A stretch of 64,000 nucleotides of DNA from the NCBI GenBank assembly GCA_026388715.1, contig JAPLJF010000032.1, positions 1 through 64,000 on the forward strand. Reading direction: 5' to 3'. The first letter of the stretch is position 1. Each line of letters opens with the position of its first letter. The translations under genes and the position numbers were made by a program. The notes below the pieces were generated by a model. It worked only from the letters and a program-made list of their open reading frames with translations. It searched no databases and was not told the origin of the DNA. This stretch comes from Deltaproteobacteria bacterium. Lineage in GTDB: Bacteria > Desulfobacterota > Desulfobulbia > Desulfobulbales > Desulfocapsaceae. Below are positions 8,626 to 20,060 of the stretch, piece by piece.

Positions 8626-9398
8626 CTTAACATGAAATGATCAGAGAGTGTTAATGTCCCTAATCTTCTTCTGATGAATAGGGCCATGAAAAGAGAAAGC
8701 CTTCCTGTCATTATCCGTAACAGCGGTGTTATCCGGATCGCTTTATCGGTTAATATGTGCAAACCATGCAACGAGTAGAAATTCAACCCTAATCGTTTTG
8801 CCAGCCTCTCAAGAGTTTTCTGTTGGTAAAAGGAAATATGCTGCCCTGTGTTGAAGGAGTAATACCACCAATCTTTGGCAGGCGGCTGTACGCCCTCATA
8901 CAACTCAGTCGTGAATATTAGAGTGCGGCATTTATATTGATCCAGTTTTTCCCGAATGAAAACCAATGGATCATGAAGGTGCTCAAGCACTTCAAAGGCT
9001 GTCAATGCAGCGAAAGTTTTTGTCGATTTATCAGCTTCAAATCCGCGGGCCAAAAGATTCTGGCAATATTTATCGTCCCAGAAGTAGTCAAACCCGTAAT
9101 CGCGCATGAGGCGGGCAAGCATTCCGTAGCCCCCAGCGATATCTAGATATGTACCTCTCTGATCGAAACATTGGTAGAGCAACACAGCGAGCTTCGAAGC
9201 GAGGGAGAAATTACGCATAACCAAGCCTGTGTCGGCAACCGCGATGGCCTCGCCATAGGCCTCCTCCAGCCAGTAGGGTTCCTCAGTCTGTAATAATCCG
9301 CAATCGAGACATTGGCGATAGCTAACCTCATATTTTTTTAGCAGCTTGGCGGAAAAAACATTGTGCATCGCGCTGTCACAGATCGGGCAAGTGTTCAT
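8622..9398 (-). CDS. Class I SAM-dependent methyltransferase with zinc ribbon
   Basis: 258 residues with an N-terminal C4-x2-C7/C30-x2-C33 zinc ribbon and a methyltransferase core: SAM loop YLDIAGGYGML at 84-94 and FEVLEHLHDPL. Similar in plan to the methyltransferase at 5627-6550 but only distantly alike in sequence, so they probably modify different sugars. The ATG lies 14 bases downstream of the GT2 gene stop and the 3' end overlaps the GT9 gene by four bases, in keeping with one long operon. Confidence 0.82.
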   Translation of the reverse strand: MNTCPICDSAMHNVFSAKLLKKYEVSYRQCLDCGLLQTEEPYWLEEAYGEAIAVADTGLVMRNFSLASKLAVLLYQCFDQRGTYLDIAGGYGMLARLMRDYGFDYFWDDKYCQNLLARGFEADKSTKTFAALTAFEVLEHLHDPLVFIREKLDQYKCRTLIFTTELYEGVQPPAKDWWYYSFNTGQHISFYQQKTLERLAKRLGLNFYSLHGLHILTDKAIRITPLLRIMTGRLSLFMALFIRRRLGTLTLSDHFMLR

Positions 9399-9412
9399 AT
9401 TGACCAGCGACC

Positions 9413-10327
9413 TTATCGAAGGAGTGTGCGCATCTTTTGCAGGATCCGACGCGACAATGTGGTATTAAACATGCCCTGCGAAGTATAAGTATCCGCCTCA
9501 CGGTGGGGCAAAATAATTTCTGGATGACAGAGTGGGAAGTCTATTTGTGCGACCTTCATATCTGCGTAGATGCTGGAACCATGGGTATGTGTCGCACCAA
9601 GGCCAAAACCAATATTGGAGATAAGATTGACATTAGGTATGATAGTCAGCATGCCTTGTATCCATGAAGTCAAGTTCCATTGGTAATCCCAGGTATCAAT
9701 GCGGCCTTCGTGCACAGCCTGAAAGACCTTGGCCCAGTATTTCTGTTCGCTTGGTTTGCTTACCAACACCTCCAGCCAGCCACCATCCCGAAGCGCTGGC
9801 CAGGCAGTTGCCTCGCGGTCGTAATGCTTCCATGCCCTTCTCCATGTGGCCCAGCCCCAGATATGGTTGTAGCGAGAGAAGTAATAACTGGCTTTGGTTC
9901 GTTTATTACCGGATTGGAAGTTGTCTCCGCTGATCATCCCAATCCTCTCGTCGTTGCGATAATACTCAAGCAGTTCCTCGCAAAAGCGGAAGAAGGTTGG
10001 ATGCGGCAGACAATCATCTTCGAGAATGATGGCCTCGGGAACCTGCTCGAAAACCCAGTCGATCCCGCATGCAACCCGGTTTTTGCAGCCCAGGTTTACA
10101 TCGGAGAAGTTGGTGAGCACCTCGCAGTCCCAATCGACCTGATTGATAATGGCCCGTGTTGCGGCGCATTTCTCTGCCTCACCCGACCGATTGGCCCTAG
10201 GGCCATCGGCAATCACCAACAACTTTGGCGGCTTGGCCTTTGCGATCTCGGCAAAGACGCGCTTAGTAGTATCCGGCCTGTTGAAGATAATAAACGCAAC
10301 CGGTGTTTTTAGTTGCCAATCAGACAT
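9413..10327 (-). CDS. Glycosyltransferase family 2-like protein
   Basis: 304-residue nucleotide-diphospho-sugar transferase fold. It starts [18 protein letters not shown], has the metal-binding acidic motif [16 protein letters not shown] (about 99-114) and the acceptor-side stretch [15 protein letters not shown]. Proteins of this kind, sometimes annotated HlpA-like, occur in polysaccharide clusters of many phyla. Sugar donor unknown. The start overlaps the stop of the upstream UDP-glucuronate decarboxylase gene by eight bases. Confidence 0.8.
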   Translation of the reverse strand: MSDWQLKTPVAFIIFNRPDTTKRVFAEIAKAKPPKLLVIADGPRANRSGEAEKCAATRAIINQVDWDCEVLTNFSDVNLGCKNRVACGIDWVFEQVPEAIILEDDCLPHPTFFRFCEELLEYYRNDERIGMISGDNFQSGNKRTKASYYFSRYNHIWGWATWRRAWKHYDREATAWPALRDGGWLEVLVSKPSEQKYWAKVFQAVHEGRIDTWDYQWNLTSWIQGMLTIIPNVNLISNIGFGLGATHTHGSSIYADMKVAQIDFPLCHPEIILPHREADTYTSQGMFNTTLSRRILQKMRTLLR

Positions 10328-11267
10328 TCAGTGTCTTCTTGAAATAGGCGATTGTTTCTTTTAGTCCGTCTTCCAAGGAGACCTTAGGCTCCCAGTCCAG
10401 TTTGGACTTGGCCAGGGAAATGTCTGGTTGGCGCTGTTTGGGGTCGTCCATTGGTAGGGGGTGAAACGATAGCTTCGACTTGCTGCCAACAAGGCGCAGC
10501 ACATTTTCGGCCAGTTCCAACATGGTGAACTCGACCGGGTTACCCATGTTCACCGGGCCGGTGAAACCCTGTTCGCTGTTCATCATGCGGACAAACCCTT
10601 CGATCATGTCGTCCACATAACAGAAAGACCGGCTCTGTTGGCCGTCGCCGTAAATGGTGATTATATCGTTTTTCAGTGCCTGGACGATGAAGTTGCTTAC
10701 CACTCGACCGTCATTGGGGTGCATCCTTGGCCCATAGGTGTTGAAGATGCGGACTACCTTGATATCCAGGTTATGCTGGCGGTGGTAGTCGAAGAACAAC
10801 GTCTCGGCGCACCGCTTGCCCTCGTCGTAGCAGGCACGCGGGCCAATCGGGTTGACGCGCCCCCAGTATCCCTCCTGCTGGGGGTGCACCTCGGGATCGC
10901 CATAGACTTCACTCGTTGAGGCCTGGAAAATACGTGCCTTCACCCGTTTGGCTAGGCCGAGCATGTTGATGGCGCCATGCACACTCGTCTTAGTCGTCTG
11001 CACAGGGTCAAACTGGTAGTGGATAGGGCTCGCCGGGCAGGCCAGGTTGTAGATCTGATCCACCTCAACATAGAGCGGAAAGGTAACATCGTGACGTATC
11101 AGTTCGAAATAGGGGCTGCCGATCAGATGCGCAATACTCTGCTTCGAACCGGTAAAGAAATTATCGACACAGAGGACATCGGCGCTATCCTTGAGAAGAC
11201 GGTCACAGAGGTGAGAACCGAGGAAGCCGGCGCCGCCAGTAATTAATATTCTTTTATTCATTTTCAA
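10320..11267 (-). CDS. UDP-glucuronate decarboxylase (UDP-xylose synthase)
   Basis: 315-residue extended SDR enzyme that converts UDP-glucuronate to UDP-xylose. NAD loop GGAGFLGS at 11-18, the UXS-typical [16 protein letters not shown] (73-88), substrate loop [10 protein letters not shown] (116-125), catalytic Tyr147/Lys151 in RACYDEGKR, and ARPD-equivalent [13 protein letters not shown]. Length and motifs match bacterial and plant UXS, not RmlB. It would supply xylose for the glycan. A second in-frame ATG (M3) is an equally good start. Confidence 0.92.
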   Translation of the reverse strand: MKMNKRILITGGAGFLGSHLCDRLLKDSADVLCVDNFFTGSKQSIAHLIGSPYFELIRHDVTFPLYVEVDQIYNLACPASPIHYQFDPVQTTKTSVHGAINMLGLAKRVKARIFQASTSEVYGDPEVHPQQEGYWGRVNPIGPRACYDEGKRCAETLFFDYHRQHNLDIKVVRIFNTYGPRMHPNDGRVVSNFIVQALKNDIITIYGDGQQSRSFCYVDDMIEGFVRMMNSEQGFTGPVNMGNPVEFTMLELAENVLRLVGSKSKLSFHPLPMDDPKQRQPDISLAKSKLDWEPKVSLEDGLKETIAYFKKTLNV

Positions 11268-11380
11268 TTTTCCGTTTAGTTAGGATCTATCTGATGTCGG
11301 TCGGAAGTAGTGAAAACCAAATTATTCATGCCGTAAGTTGATTTCGTACTATCTATGTTTAAAAGATGATGGGGGCGTTA

Positions 11381-12751
11381 TCACAACGAACCGAGGCGAT
11401 TATGTTTGAACAACAGGAACGCCTTGGTTTTCATCCAAAACAAATTTCTTGTTTTGATGTTAAGTGCATCAGAAGCATAGGTGACTGTTATTTGTGATGC
11501 CAAAGTCGCCCAAGCCGCTCCAGTCACACCAAATTTCGGGATAAGTATAAGATTTGCTCCAATATTCATGAGGGCACCCAAAAGTGTTCTGTAACAGGCC
11601 AGTTTTTGTAGATTTTCAGTTAGAAACCACTTGCTGCTGGCAACACCTAAAAAAACAAACACACCTGTCCATACATGTATTGCCAGCACTCGACCAGCTT
11701 CTGAATAGGAGCTTCCAAAGATCAGTGTAATTAACCAATCTGATAAAAAGGTTATCGGTATCGCCACTGCCAAGGCCAGAAAAACCATGAGGTCATAGAG
11801 CTGTTGCAGCCTCTGGTAGTAAAGTATTTCGCTTTGTTTTTTGGCCTCGATAATCGAAGGGAACACCGACGCAACGATGGCCATTGGGATGAAGTACCAC
11901 ACCTCACTGATCCGCGCGGCGGCGGAATAGATTCCTACCGCTTCATCTCCCAGCATCTGCCCCAACATGATTTGGTCTATACGCATGTATACCATTATGG
12001 CTAAGCCCGAAAGAATTAGTGGCCAGCTATCCTTGAGCAGGTTTTTCGCGCGGCTGTAGCATATACGCCAAGCACTCATGGTACCGTCGCGCCAAAAATA
12101 CACAATCAGCAGTCCCATAGCCACCAGTAGCCCTTCGGCAAACGCAGCCCACACAAAGGCAATAAGTGATGCCTGGAAAAGGATGAGACCTACCTTGACT
12201 GCGGCAAGGATCAGAAACGATCCGTTTTCGACCCATACAATATATTTAGACTTAATCTGGGATTCAAACCAGTACTTTACAACCTCGGTGGCTTTGAACA
12301 CCATGACAAAGCCAAGTATTGCGACCATTAATTTGGCCAAGTTGTCATTAGGCCGGGCAAAGCTGATGGCGAAAACCGCCAAGCCAAAAGCTAACAGTCC
12401 GCCGAATATTTGTAACAGAAAGGCCGTTCCCAACGTGGTATTGGCGGTTTCCGGTTCCTTGACTATATCGCGCACGACAATACCGTTCAACCCCAAGCTA
12501 GCCACTGAGCCAAATAGGGCGACAAAGGCCATGGCATAGTTTAACATCCCGAATTGCTCGGGGCCGAGGTAGCGGGCCACCCATACCCCCACCAGGAGGC
12601 CCACTCCCATGCGCAGAATCTGGTCGCCAAACAGCCAGCCAATGTTGGCGAGAATTTCTTGCAGATTGTGCCGACCTTCCAGGTGGCGACGCACAAAGGC
12701 AGGACAATATCTTACCCAGATAGAATTCATATCGTTAGCTGGTTGATTCAA
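11381..12751 (-). CDS. wzx: Polysaccharide flippase (Wzx/RfbX type)
   Basis: 456 residues with about 12 hydrophobic segments and the MOP-superfamily polysaccharide synthase layout. Recognisable stretches are the early IGWLFGDQILRMGVGLLVGVW helix (about 38-58) and RIDQIMLGQMLGDEAVGIYSAAARI in the middle. It should flip the undecaprenyl-linked repeat unit across the inner membrane. No Wzy polymerase was recognised in the cluster; it could lie elsewhere or the 17.4-kb membrane protein could serve a related role. The start overlaps the 3' end of the GDP-fucose synthase gene. Confidence 0.87.
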   Translation of the reverse strand: MNQPANDMNSIWVRYCPAFVRRHLEGRHNLQEILANIGWLFGDQILRMGVGLLVGVWVARYLGPEQFGMLNYAMAFVALFGSVASLGLNGIVVRDIVKEPETANTTLGTAFLLQIFGGLLAFGLAVFAISFARPNDNLAKLMVAILGFVMVFKATEVVKYWFESQIKSKYIVWVENGSFLILAAVKVGLILFQASLIAFVWAAFAEGLLVAMGLLIVYFWRDGTMSAWRICYSRAKNLLKDSWPLILSGLAIMVYMRIDQIMLGQMLGDEAVGIYSAAARISEVWYFIPMAIVASVFPSIIEAKKQSEILYYQRLQQLYDLMVFLALAVAIPITFLSDWLITLIFGSSYSEAGRVLAIHVWTGVFVFLGVASSKWFLTENLQKLACYRTLLGALMNIGANLILIPKFGVTGAAWATLASQITVTYASDALNIKTRNLFWMKTKAFLLFKHNRLGSL

Positions 12752-13701
12752 CGGGATGATGTTTTTGCCGCAACCCTAATATAGGAAATGTTGCAATAAC
12801 ATCGCGGTACGCTAACTCTATCCCTTGTTTTAAGCTGGTTTGTGGATTCCAGCCAAACTGCTTCAGCTTCGACACATCCAGCACCTTCCGCATCGTCCCA
12901 TCCGGTTTACTGCTGTCAAATACAACCTCACCCTTAAATCCGACCACTTCCATGATGGTTTCTGCCAGTTCGTGGATCGTGACATCCTGCCCCGTACCAA
13001 TATTCAGGAACGACCCGGTATAATCCTGTTCCATCAGGAACACACAGGCATCCGCCAGATCATCAACATATAGAAATTCCCGCCGTGGCTTACCTGTCCC
13101 CCATACCACCAAAGCATTCTCCCCCAGTGATTTTGCCTCATGCGCCTTGCGCAGCAGGGCAGGTAGGACATGGCTGGTCTCCAGATCGTAGTTGTCATTC
13201 GGCCCGTACAAATTGGTCGGCATCACGCTCACGTACTCTCGACCGTACTGCTGCTTATACGCCTCACACAGTTTGATGCCCGCAATCTTGGCAACGGCAT
13301 AGGGCTCATTTGTTCTTTCCAGCGGCCCGGTCAACAAATATTCTTCCTTGATCGGTTGTGGACAATCACGGGGATAAATACAACTACTACCAAAAAACAT
13401 CAAGCGGTGCACTCCTGCCAGATGCGCCCCGTGGATCAGATTTGTCTCAATCATCAGGTTCTGATAGATGAAATCCGCCCGGTAGGTGTTATTGGCATGT
13501 ATCCCACCCACCCTTGCCGACGCAATAAAAATGTAATCAGGTTTTGCCTCCGCCAAAAACTGCCGAACTGCTGCCTGGTCAAGCAAATCGAGCTCATGGC
13601 GGGTACGGGTGAGGATATCGGTATAACCACCCGTCTCAAGCCGCCGCACCAAGGCACTGCCCACCATGCCGCGATGGCCGGTGATAAAAATTTTCGCATC
13701 C

Positions 13702-13709
<8 letters not shown>
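12735..13709 (-). CDS. fcl: GDP-L-fucose synthase
   Basis: SDR epimerase-reductase (324 residues from the ATG at 13709) that makes GDP-L-fucose from GDP-4-keto-6-deoxymannose. Motifs: GHRGMVGSALVRRL, the GSSCIYPRDCPQPIKEEYLL substrate loop with active-site Ser and Cys, and catalytic EPYAVAKIAG Tyr-Lys. All catalytic residues are present. It overlaps the end of the upstream gmd pseudogene by eight bases. Because both gmd copies in this cluster are broken, its substrate must come from a gmd elsewhere, or the enzyme is idle. Confidence 0.93.
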
Positions 13710-14661
<952 letters not shown>

Positions 14662-14699
14662 TATCTTATCGCTAAATAATCAACCAATATTTGAAGATG

Positions 14700-15482
14700 T
14701 TATTTGGCCAACTTCCGTCGCAGCCATGACACCACCTCAAGCATCACCCACAGCGTCACCTTGCCCCAATACTGTAGATGGGCGAGAGGTAAAGAAAAGC
14801 CATGGTGTAACAGAGCCTCCCGTTGTTGGCGACATGTCTCAATGCCTCGGCGGCCACTCACCCCTCCTGCCTGCATATGTGCCAATATCTCTGGAATATA
14901 GCTAGTCTTGACACCGCATTTTACCCACCGTAAGAAGATTTCGGCATCCATGGCTATGCTATAGGAGCTGTCAAACAGCCCGTGCTTTCTATATACAGTT
15001 TGTCTCACAAATGTAGCAGGGTGGTTAAAAATGAGGGAAAGCCGCCAAGGATACCACCATCGTGATGCTGGTTTGATCCGCTTGATGATATGTGTGCCGT
15101 TTAACAACAATATATCACCATGGAGAACATCCGTATCTGGGTGATCTTTACAAAACCTCCTGACTGTGTCAAGTGCGCCAGGCGCTAGGGTATCATCGGA
15201 ATTTATCAGGCCGATGATGTCGCCTGTTGCCAAGGCAATCCCTTTGTTGAATGCGTCAGCAATTCCCTCATCCGGTTCACTGAGATAGGTATCTAACTTT
15301 CTGCCATAGGATTTGATTATATCCTGGGTGGTGTCAGTGGATGCCCCATCAATGATGACATATTCAACGCCTGCATCCTTTTGGGCAAGGATGCTTTCAA
15401 TGGTTTTTTCTATGGTCGCTGCACTGTTGCGACATATGGTCACTATGGAGATGGTCGGGGAGCAGCTTTTGTTATTTATCAT
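14700..15482 (-). CDS. Glycosyltransferase family 2 (WcaA-like)
   Basis: 260-residue GT-A enzyme: N-terminal ISIVTICRNSAATIEKTIES, DGASTDTTQDII, and the metal-binding NSDDTL. Similar proteins transfer fucose, rhamnose or galactose to lipid-linked oligosaccharides in the cytoplasm. The start overlaps the upstream GT4 gene by 11 bases, and the 3' end lies 38 bases upstream of the broken gmd. The C terminus has a basic hydrophobic helix. Confidence 0.87.
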   Translation of the reverse strand: MINNKSCSPTISIVTICRNSAATIEKTIESILAQKDAGVEYVIIDGASTDTTQDIIKSYGRKLDTYLSEPDEGIADAFNKGIALATGDIIGLINSDDTLAPGALDTVRRFCKDHPDTDVLHGDILLLNGTHIIKRIKPASRWWYPWRLSLIFNHPATFVRQTVYRKHGLFDSSYSIAMDAEIFLRWVKCGVKTSYIPEILAHMQAGGVSGRRGIETCRQQREALLHHGFSLPLAHLQYWGKVTLWVMLEVVSWLRRKLAK

Positions 15483-16521
15483 TTTTTATTTCTTCAATAC
15501 ATGTCGACTCAAACTGCTGAGTTGACTCTGATAGGGCATATTTTTGTTGGGCAAATTGTTTTCCATTTTGACTCAAATGGTTATAAATTGAGGGGTTTTG
15601 TAATAATTCGAGTACATGTTTTGCCAAGGTATCACAATCCTCCACCTGCGCGACAAGGGCATTCTCCCCATGATTTGCATAGGGCACGGCGGAGGTGGTC
15701 ACCACGGGGCAGCCGCAGGCCATGGCTTCTAAGGGGAAGAGTCCGAACCCTTCATGGCGGGATGGGTAAAGAAAAATATTGGCGCTGCTCATGATCTGTC
15801 GTAGTTGTTGTTCATCTACATACCCGAAATCGCGGTGCTCAACACCTTTGAATATGTCTGCTGTCATTTGTTCACCCACCGTCCAGATGACAAGGTCAGC
15901 CAAGGTTTGGTTGTTCAAGACTCGCACCACCTGGCAGGCGAGGTTAAATCCCTTGCGGTGATCGGTGCGAGCATGGATTAATATGGCTTTTTTGCCCATT
16001 TTGCTCGCGATGAGCTCTGCATTCGGCTGCCGGTAAAATACCGCTTGGTCAATGCCGTTGCAGATTACTCTCACGGCTTTTCCGGTTAACTGCCGGAGTT
16101 CTTCGGCCAAGGCATGGGATACCGCAATTGTTGGGATTTTTTTCTTCCCTATACCCCAGCGGAGCAGAAAGCGCATCAAGCCGATCAGCAAGGGCGACGT
16201 GTAGTAGCTGGTGTCGAGGTCTTGGGCTAAATAAAGACACTGGGAATTCCGTAATGAAAGTGTTACGGCAAGAGGAATGATATCTGCCACGATGACGTCA
16301 GCGCCAAAGTTGTGGAGCAGCGCGAAAAGGATTGTTCCCATCTTTCCTGGCCAAGTAACCTGTTTGAGATGTACTGCGGGACTGATGGTGAAAACAGAGG
16401 CTGTTGTATTACAGTAGAGGGTAACGTCATGGCCCTTTTCTGCCAGGTTATTGGCATAGAAAAGGAACATCTTGTCCCCACCGCGGCTAAGGAGTGCATG
16501 TCGATAGAAGATGATCTTCAT
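15472..16521 (-). CDS. Glycosyltransferase family 4
   Basis: 349-residue GT-B retaining glycosyltransferase. The N terminus IIFYRHALLSRGGDKMFL resembles the GGxE acceptor side. The donor domain has CNGIDQAVFYR, HARTDHRKGFN and the EX7E signature region PSRHEGFGLFPLEAMACGCPVV. It would act in the cytoplasm on the lipid-linked glycan. It is the first glycosyltransferase of the cluster in transcription order, 67 bases after the UbiA-type gene. Confidence 0.9.
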   Translation of the reverse strand: MKIIFYRHALLSRGGDKMFLFYANNLAEKGHDVTLYCNTTASVFTISPAVHLKQVTWPGKMGTILFALLHNFGADVIVADIIPLAVTLSLRNSQCLYLAQDLDTSYYTSPLLIGLMRFLLRWGIGKKKIPTIAVSHALAEELRQLTGKAVRVICNGIDQAVFYRQPNAELIASKMGKKAILIHARTDHRKGFNLACQVVRVLNNQTLADLVIWTVGEQMTADIFKGVEHRDFGYVDEQQLRQIMSSANIFLYPSRHEGFGLFPLEAMACGCPVVTTSAVPYANHGENALVAQVEDCDTLAKHVLELLQNPSIYNHLSQNGKQFAQQKYALSESTQQFESTCIEEIKNDK

Positions 16522-16588
16522 GTGAGAGGTATCGGTCTTGTTTTCTTAGTGTGTTTTCAAATAACGTGAAAAGTTTCAGCTGAGGGAA

Positions 16589-17428
16589 TTACCGATATAT
16601 TCCCCACGCAACAAGGATAAACCATGTCAGGCCGATGACCAGTAGCACCTTGTCCTGAAACAATGCCTCGGTTGGGTCGCCGCTTGCATTTTTTATAACC
16701 CGATACATATAGCGAAACAGTCCAAAACAGCAAAGAGGAATCGTGTAAAGCAGACCAGGATGGGTTACGACATACATGGCATACGTGACCAGAACGGTGG
16801 CGCCGGTCATGTACATGGTTCCATGGAGAAACTCCATGGGATAAGCCTCTAATACCGGGCGATGGCAGGCGCATTTCTCCCCAAGAAGCTGTTTTTCTGC
16901 GATGCGTTTGCCGAGGCTGAGGAAGAGGGAGAGCAGGAACACGGTCAAGAAGAGCCAGTTGGAAATTGGGACGCCATAGGCCAGGCCTCCGGCGTGCAGA
17001 CGCAGCAGAAACCCGGCGGAAACGCAAAAGATGTCGACCACTGGAATGTCTTTAAGCTTGAAGCTGTATGCGGAAGAAAGAATGAGGTATGCCAACAGGG
17101 TGAGCAGAAAAGGAAGAGAAACAAAGAGGCCCATTACTATCGCCAGAATGAAAAGGATACAACCAAAGATCACGGCGGTTTGTGGCGTGATGGCCCCAGA
17201 AGGGATCGGTCGTTTACTTTTCACCGGATGGCAGGCATCTTGCTTCTCATCCAGCACATCGTTGATCACGTAATTGGCGCTCGAGGCCAGGCAGAAGGCC
17301 AGAAGCGGGAGGGCAAGATTATGAATGACATCAGGCGTAAACAGGATCCCGCCAAAAAGTGGCGGAAAAAGCAGCATCAGGTTTTTGAGCCACTGCCTGG
17401 GACGGAGAATCTGGATATAGGCGTTCAA
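16589..17428 (-). CDS. UbiA-family prenyltransferase (decaprenyl-phosphate phosphoribosyltransferase-like)
   Basis: 279 residues with about eight membrane helices. The first Asp-rich motif is NDVLDEKQD (56-64), followed by HPVKSKRPIPSGAI; the family start LRPRQWLKNLMLLFPPLFGG is typical of DPPR-synthase-like members (5-phosphoribose transfer to polyprenyl phosphate) rather than ubiquinone enzymes. That would provide a lipid-linked pentose for glycan or pilin modification. The start lies one base after the upstream TPR membrane protein stop, implying coupling. Confidence 0.82.
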   Translation of the reverse strand: MNAYIQILRPRQWLKNLMLLFPPLFGGILFTPDVIHNLALPLLAFCLASSANYVINDVLDEKQDACHPVKSKRPIPSGAITPQTAVIFGCILFILAIVMGLFVSLPFLLTLLAYLILSSAYSFKLKDIPVVDIFCVSAGFLLRLHAGGLAYGVPISNWLFLTVFLLSLFLSLGKRIAEKQLLGEKCACHRPVLEAYPMEFLHGTMYMTGATVLVTYAMYVVTHPGLLYTIPLCCFGLFRYMYRVIKNASGDPTEALFQDKVLLVIGLTWFILVAWGIYR

Positions 17429-17429
17429 G

Positions 17430-19169
17430 TTAGTCTTCCGTCAATTTTTGTGCCATAATTCCGGCTGCTTTTTTATAGTAGGCATCGTTTGGCGCTTCTT
17501 TGTATGCACTCGCAAAGGCAGCTCTTGCTTCAGCCTTGAGGCCAATGGACAGGGCTAGTTGGCCAAATCTATATCTGGCATGAGGGTTCTTGGTCTTGTT
17601 GTAGATAAGGGTGTACGTGTCAAGCAAGTCCATTATCAAGATTCGTTTTGCTGATTCATCCTTGTAGTCACCTGTCATTATCCTTTTTTCATCAATATTT
17701 GAGAGCATTTTGAGGACCTCAGGGTGTGCCTCTTCTTTAGTTGTAAAAGAGCGAAAGAGCACCTGGCGGGCCTCTCCAAGATTGTTCTGTTCTATTTTAA
17801 TGCGGGCCAGATTGATGTACAGGAGTGGGCTTTTGTTGCCAGGATTGTTGATTCCGGCTGTAAGTTGTTCTTCCGCTGCTGCAAGTTGTCCGGCATCTAT
17901 TAAAGCAATTGCATATTCATTGTTTATGGCACTGAAATCAGGATTTTTGAGAATTGTATCTGCGTATAATGTCACATTATCTTGCCATTGTATATTACGA
18001 TTGGATGTGATGAAGGCGGAGCTGAACAACAAACAGATAATACAGAGGGCGGTTATAATTTTTTGTTTCTGTCCCCGATTGATAAATTGAAAAAGCAGGG
18101 TGGCTAAGCCGATAGACCAGAATGCTGATGCGAGATAGAGGTATCTTTCCGCGATGGGGGTCCATGTGACGCCGGTTATACCAATGATGATTGCTGGAGT
18201 AATTAAATAAAAGGCAATGAAAAAGAAGATTGAGGTGATGGATCTTTTTATTATTAAGAATACAGTAAGGAAGAATGATCCAAGCCCAATCCAGATATAA
18301 TAACTGCTGATCTTGGTAATGGCAAAATTAAGAGGAAGGGGGAAAAAGAGCTTCTTGACATAGAAGCCGAAAATTTTAAATGTACTGGTAACCATCTTCC
18401 AGGAGAAGTATTGAGGGAATTCAGAAAGATGTCGCGCTCCCTGATCATTTTGGGAGAAAAGGAGAATCCGAAAAAACAGGTAGAGGATCCCACCCGTAAG
18501 GAAAGGAAGGGAGAAGAACAAAAGAAACTTGAGTCGTTGATTCCGTTCCGGTTTTAGCGGGGCGCTCAGTGACGGCCAGAAAAACAAGAGGCCACACCCC
18601 ACGGGATAGAAAAAAAGCATGATCTCTTTGCTCATGATGCCGAGTACCAGGCAGAATGAGGATAAAACAACAAACAGAGAGCTGTGCTTGACAGTACCTT
18701 TTAAAAGCAAAACAACAGAAAGAAGGGTAAAGGCGGTTCCGAGCAAATCGGTGCGTCCGGAAATCCAGTTGACGGATTCCGTGTTTACCGGATGCAAGGC
18801 AAAGAATAGTGCGGCTAATAAAGGGAGTTCAAAGTTATTCTTTGCCGGTTCGGAACAAACCTGTTTCGCAATAAAAAATACCAGAATCGTGTTACAGGCA
18901 TGCAGCATGATGTTTTCAAGGTGCATGAAGCTTGGTTCAAGTCCCCACAGGAACTTATCTATTATGAAGGAAATCATCAGCAGAGGGCGATAATAAAATC
19001 CGGTGGAAGGGCTGAACAATTGCCGGAAATCAATGGATTCAGTATCGGCAAGATCAATAAACATTCTCCAGTCATCTACGGAATTTATGCCGGCAAAGAG
19101 TGTCGGATAATAAACCCCGAGCACAATAAAAAGAAGGAACAGGATCTTGTATGATTCTTTAATGTTCAT
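17430..19169 (-). CDS. GT-C-like multispan membrane protein with TPR tail
   Basis: 579 residues. An early lumen-facing acidic motif (SVDDWRMF), YYRPLLMISF, and ALHPVNTESVNWISGRTDLL are the pattern of the TMTC/DUF1736 family. About ten hydrophobic helices fill residues 8-385, followed by TPR-like helices to the end. Eukaryotic TMTC proteins are O-mannosyltransferases; bacterial members near pilin genes may glycosylate exported proteins, but that is inference. It overlaps the ABC ATPase gene by four bases and leads into the UbiA-type gene. Confidence 0.7.
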   Translation of the reverse strand: MNIKESYKILFLLFIVLGVYYPTLFAGINSVDDWRMFIDLADTESIDFRQLFSPSTGFYYRPLLMISFIIDKFLWGLEPSFMHLENIMLHACNTILVFFIAKQVCSEPAKNNFELPLLAALFFALHPVNTESVNWISGRTDLLGTAFTLLSVVLLLKGTVKHSSLFVVLSSFCLVLGIMSKEIMLFFYPVGCGLLFFWPSLSAPLKPERNQRLKFLLFFSLPFLTGGILYLFFRILLFSQNDQGARHLSEFPQYFSWKMVTSTFKIFGFYVKKLFFPLPLNFAITKISSYYIWIGLGSFFLTVFLIIKRSITSIFFFIAFYLITPAIIIGITGVTWTPIAERYLYLASAFWSIGLATLLFQFINRGQKQKIITALCIICLLFSSAFITSNRNIQWQDNVTLYADTILKNPDFSAINNEYAIALIDAGQLAAAEEQLTAGINNPGNKSPLLYINLARIKIEQNNLGEARQVLFRSFTTKEEAHPEVLKMLSNIDEKRIMTGDYKDESAKRILIMDLLDTYTLIYNKTKNPHARYRFGQLALSIGLKAEARAAFASAYKEAPNDAYYKKAAGIMAQKLTED

Positions 19170-20047
19170 AAAGTATTACCGGTTGTGACTGTGCTCAGGA
19201 ATATCTTTTCAAGATTTTTGAGTTGTGGTTCTATCCGCTCAATGGTGGCGCCCCGCGCGACGGCTTGGAGGATGGTATCATTCAGTTGTTTTTTCCCCAC
19301 AACATGGCTTTCCAGGTCGCCATGGCTTGTTTTAAACTGGAGGATATAACTTTCATCTTCAGGGATGATACCATTTTTAATATCTTCCAGGGCGGTTAAT
19401 CGTCCCTTAACGATAATTCCGGCCCTGTCACAGACTGCTTCTACGTCAGAAATGATGTGGGTACTGAAGAAAATGGTTTTTCCCTGCTGTTTCAAAGAAA
19501 TAATAATATCTTTTACCAACGCCCGGCCAACTGGGTCAAGGCCGCTCATCGGTTCGTCCAGTATGTACAGGGCTGGATCATGAAGCAGTGTCTGGGCAAG
19601 GCCAAGTCGTTGGGTCATTCCTTTGCTGAAACCTTTCACGGGGCGATCTGCCGCCTGGGAGAGATCAAGGAGCTCCAGGACGCGATTGGTCTGGAAACGA
19701 ATTTCATGCGCGGGCATCTTGAAAATTTGTCCCACGAAATGCAGGTATTCCCGAGCTGTCATAAAAGGGTAAAAAGATGGATTTTCAGGCAAGTAACCAA
19801 TGTTTTTACGCGCCTGCGGATTGGTTACCGGAATTCCTGAGATTTGTGCCACACCTGAAGAGGCTTTGATCTGTCCGGTCAAGATCTTGATGCTCGTGCT
19901 TTTCCCCGCGCCATTTGGTCCTATAAAACCGAATACTTCTCCTGCAGGGATGGTGAGATTTAGATCTTGCAAGGCATGAACCAGGGCCTTTTTTTTCCCT
20001 TTGAATGTCTTGCAGAGCTGCGTAATTTCTATTGCTGGCATTGGCAT
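19166..20047 (-). CDS. ABC transporter ATP-binding protein (ABC-2 type)
   Basis: 293 residues with Walker A GPNGAGKS (43-50), signature FSKGMTQRLGLAQ, and Walker B LYILDEPMSGLDP followed by the H-loop FSTHII. The subfamily matches Nat/Yhi-like exporters paired with ABC-2 permeases. The partner is the permease at 20936-21739, with a TPR protein gene in between. Substrate unknown; proximity to the pilins suggests a role in pilus or envelope biogenesis. Confidence 0.9.
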   Translation of the reverse strand: MPMPAIEITQLCKTFKGKKKALVHALQDLNLTIPAGEVFGFIGPNGAGKSTSIKILTGQIKASSGVAQISGIPVTNPQARKNIGYLPENPSFYPFMTAREYLHFVGQIFKMPAHEIRFQTNRVLELLDLSQAADRPVKGFSKGMTQRLGLAQTLLHDPALYILDEPMSGLDPVGRALVKDIIISLKQQGKTIFFSTHIISDVEAVCDRAGIIVKGRLTALEDIKNGIIPEDESYILQFKTSHGDLESHVVGKKQLNDTILQAVARGATIERIEPQLKNLEKIFLSTVTTGNTL

Positions 20048-20060
20048 GATCTTCGTTCGT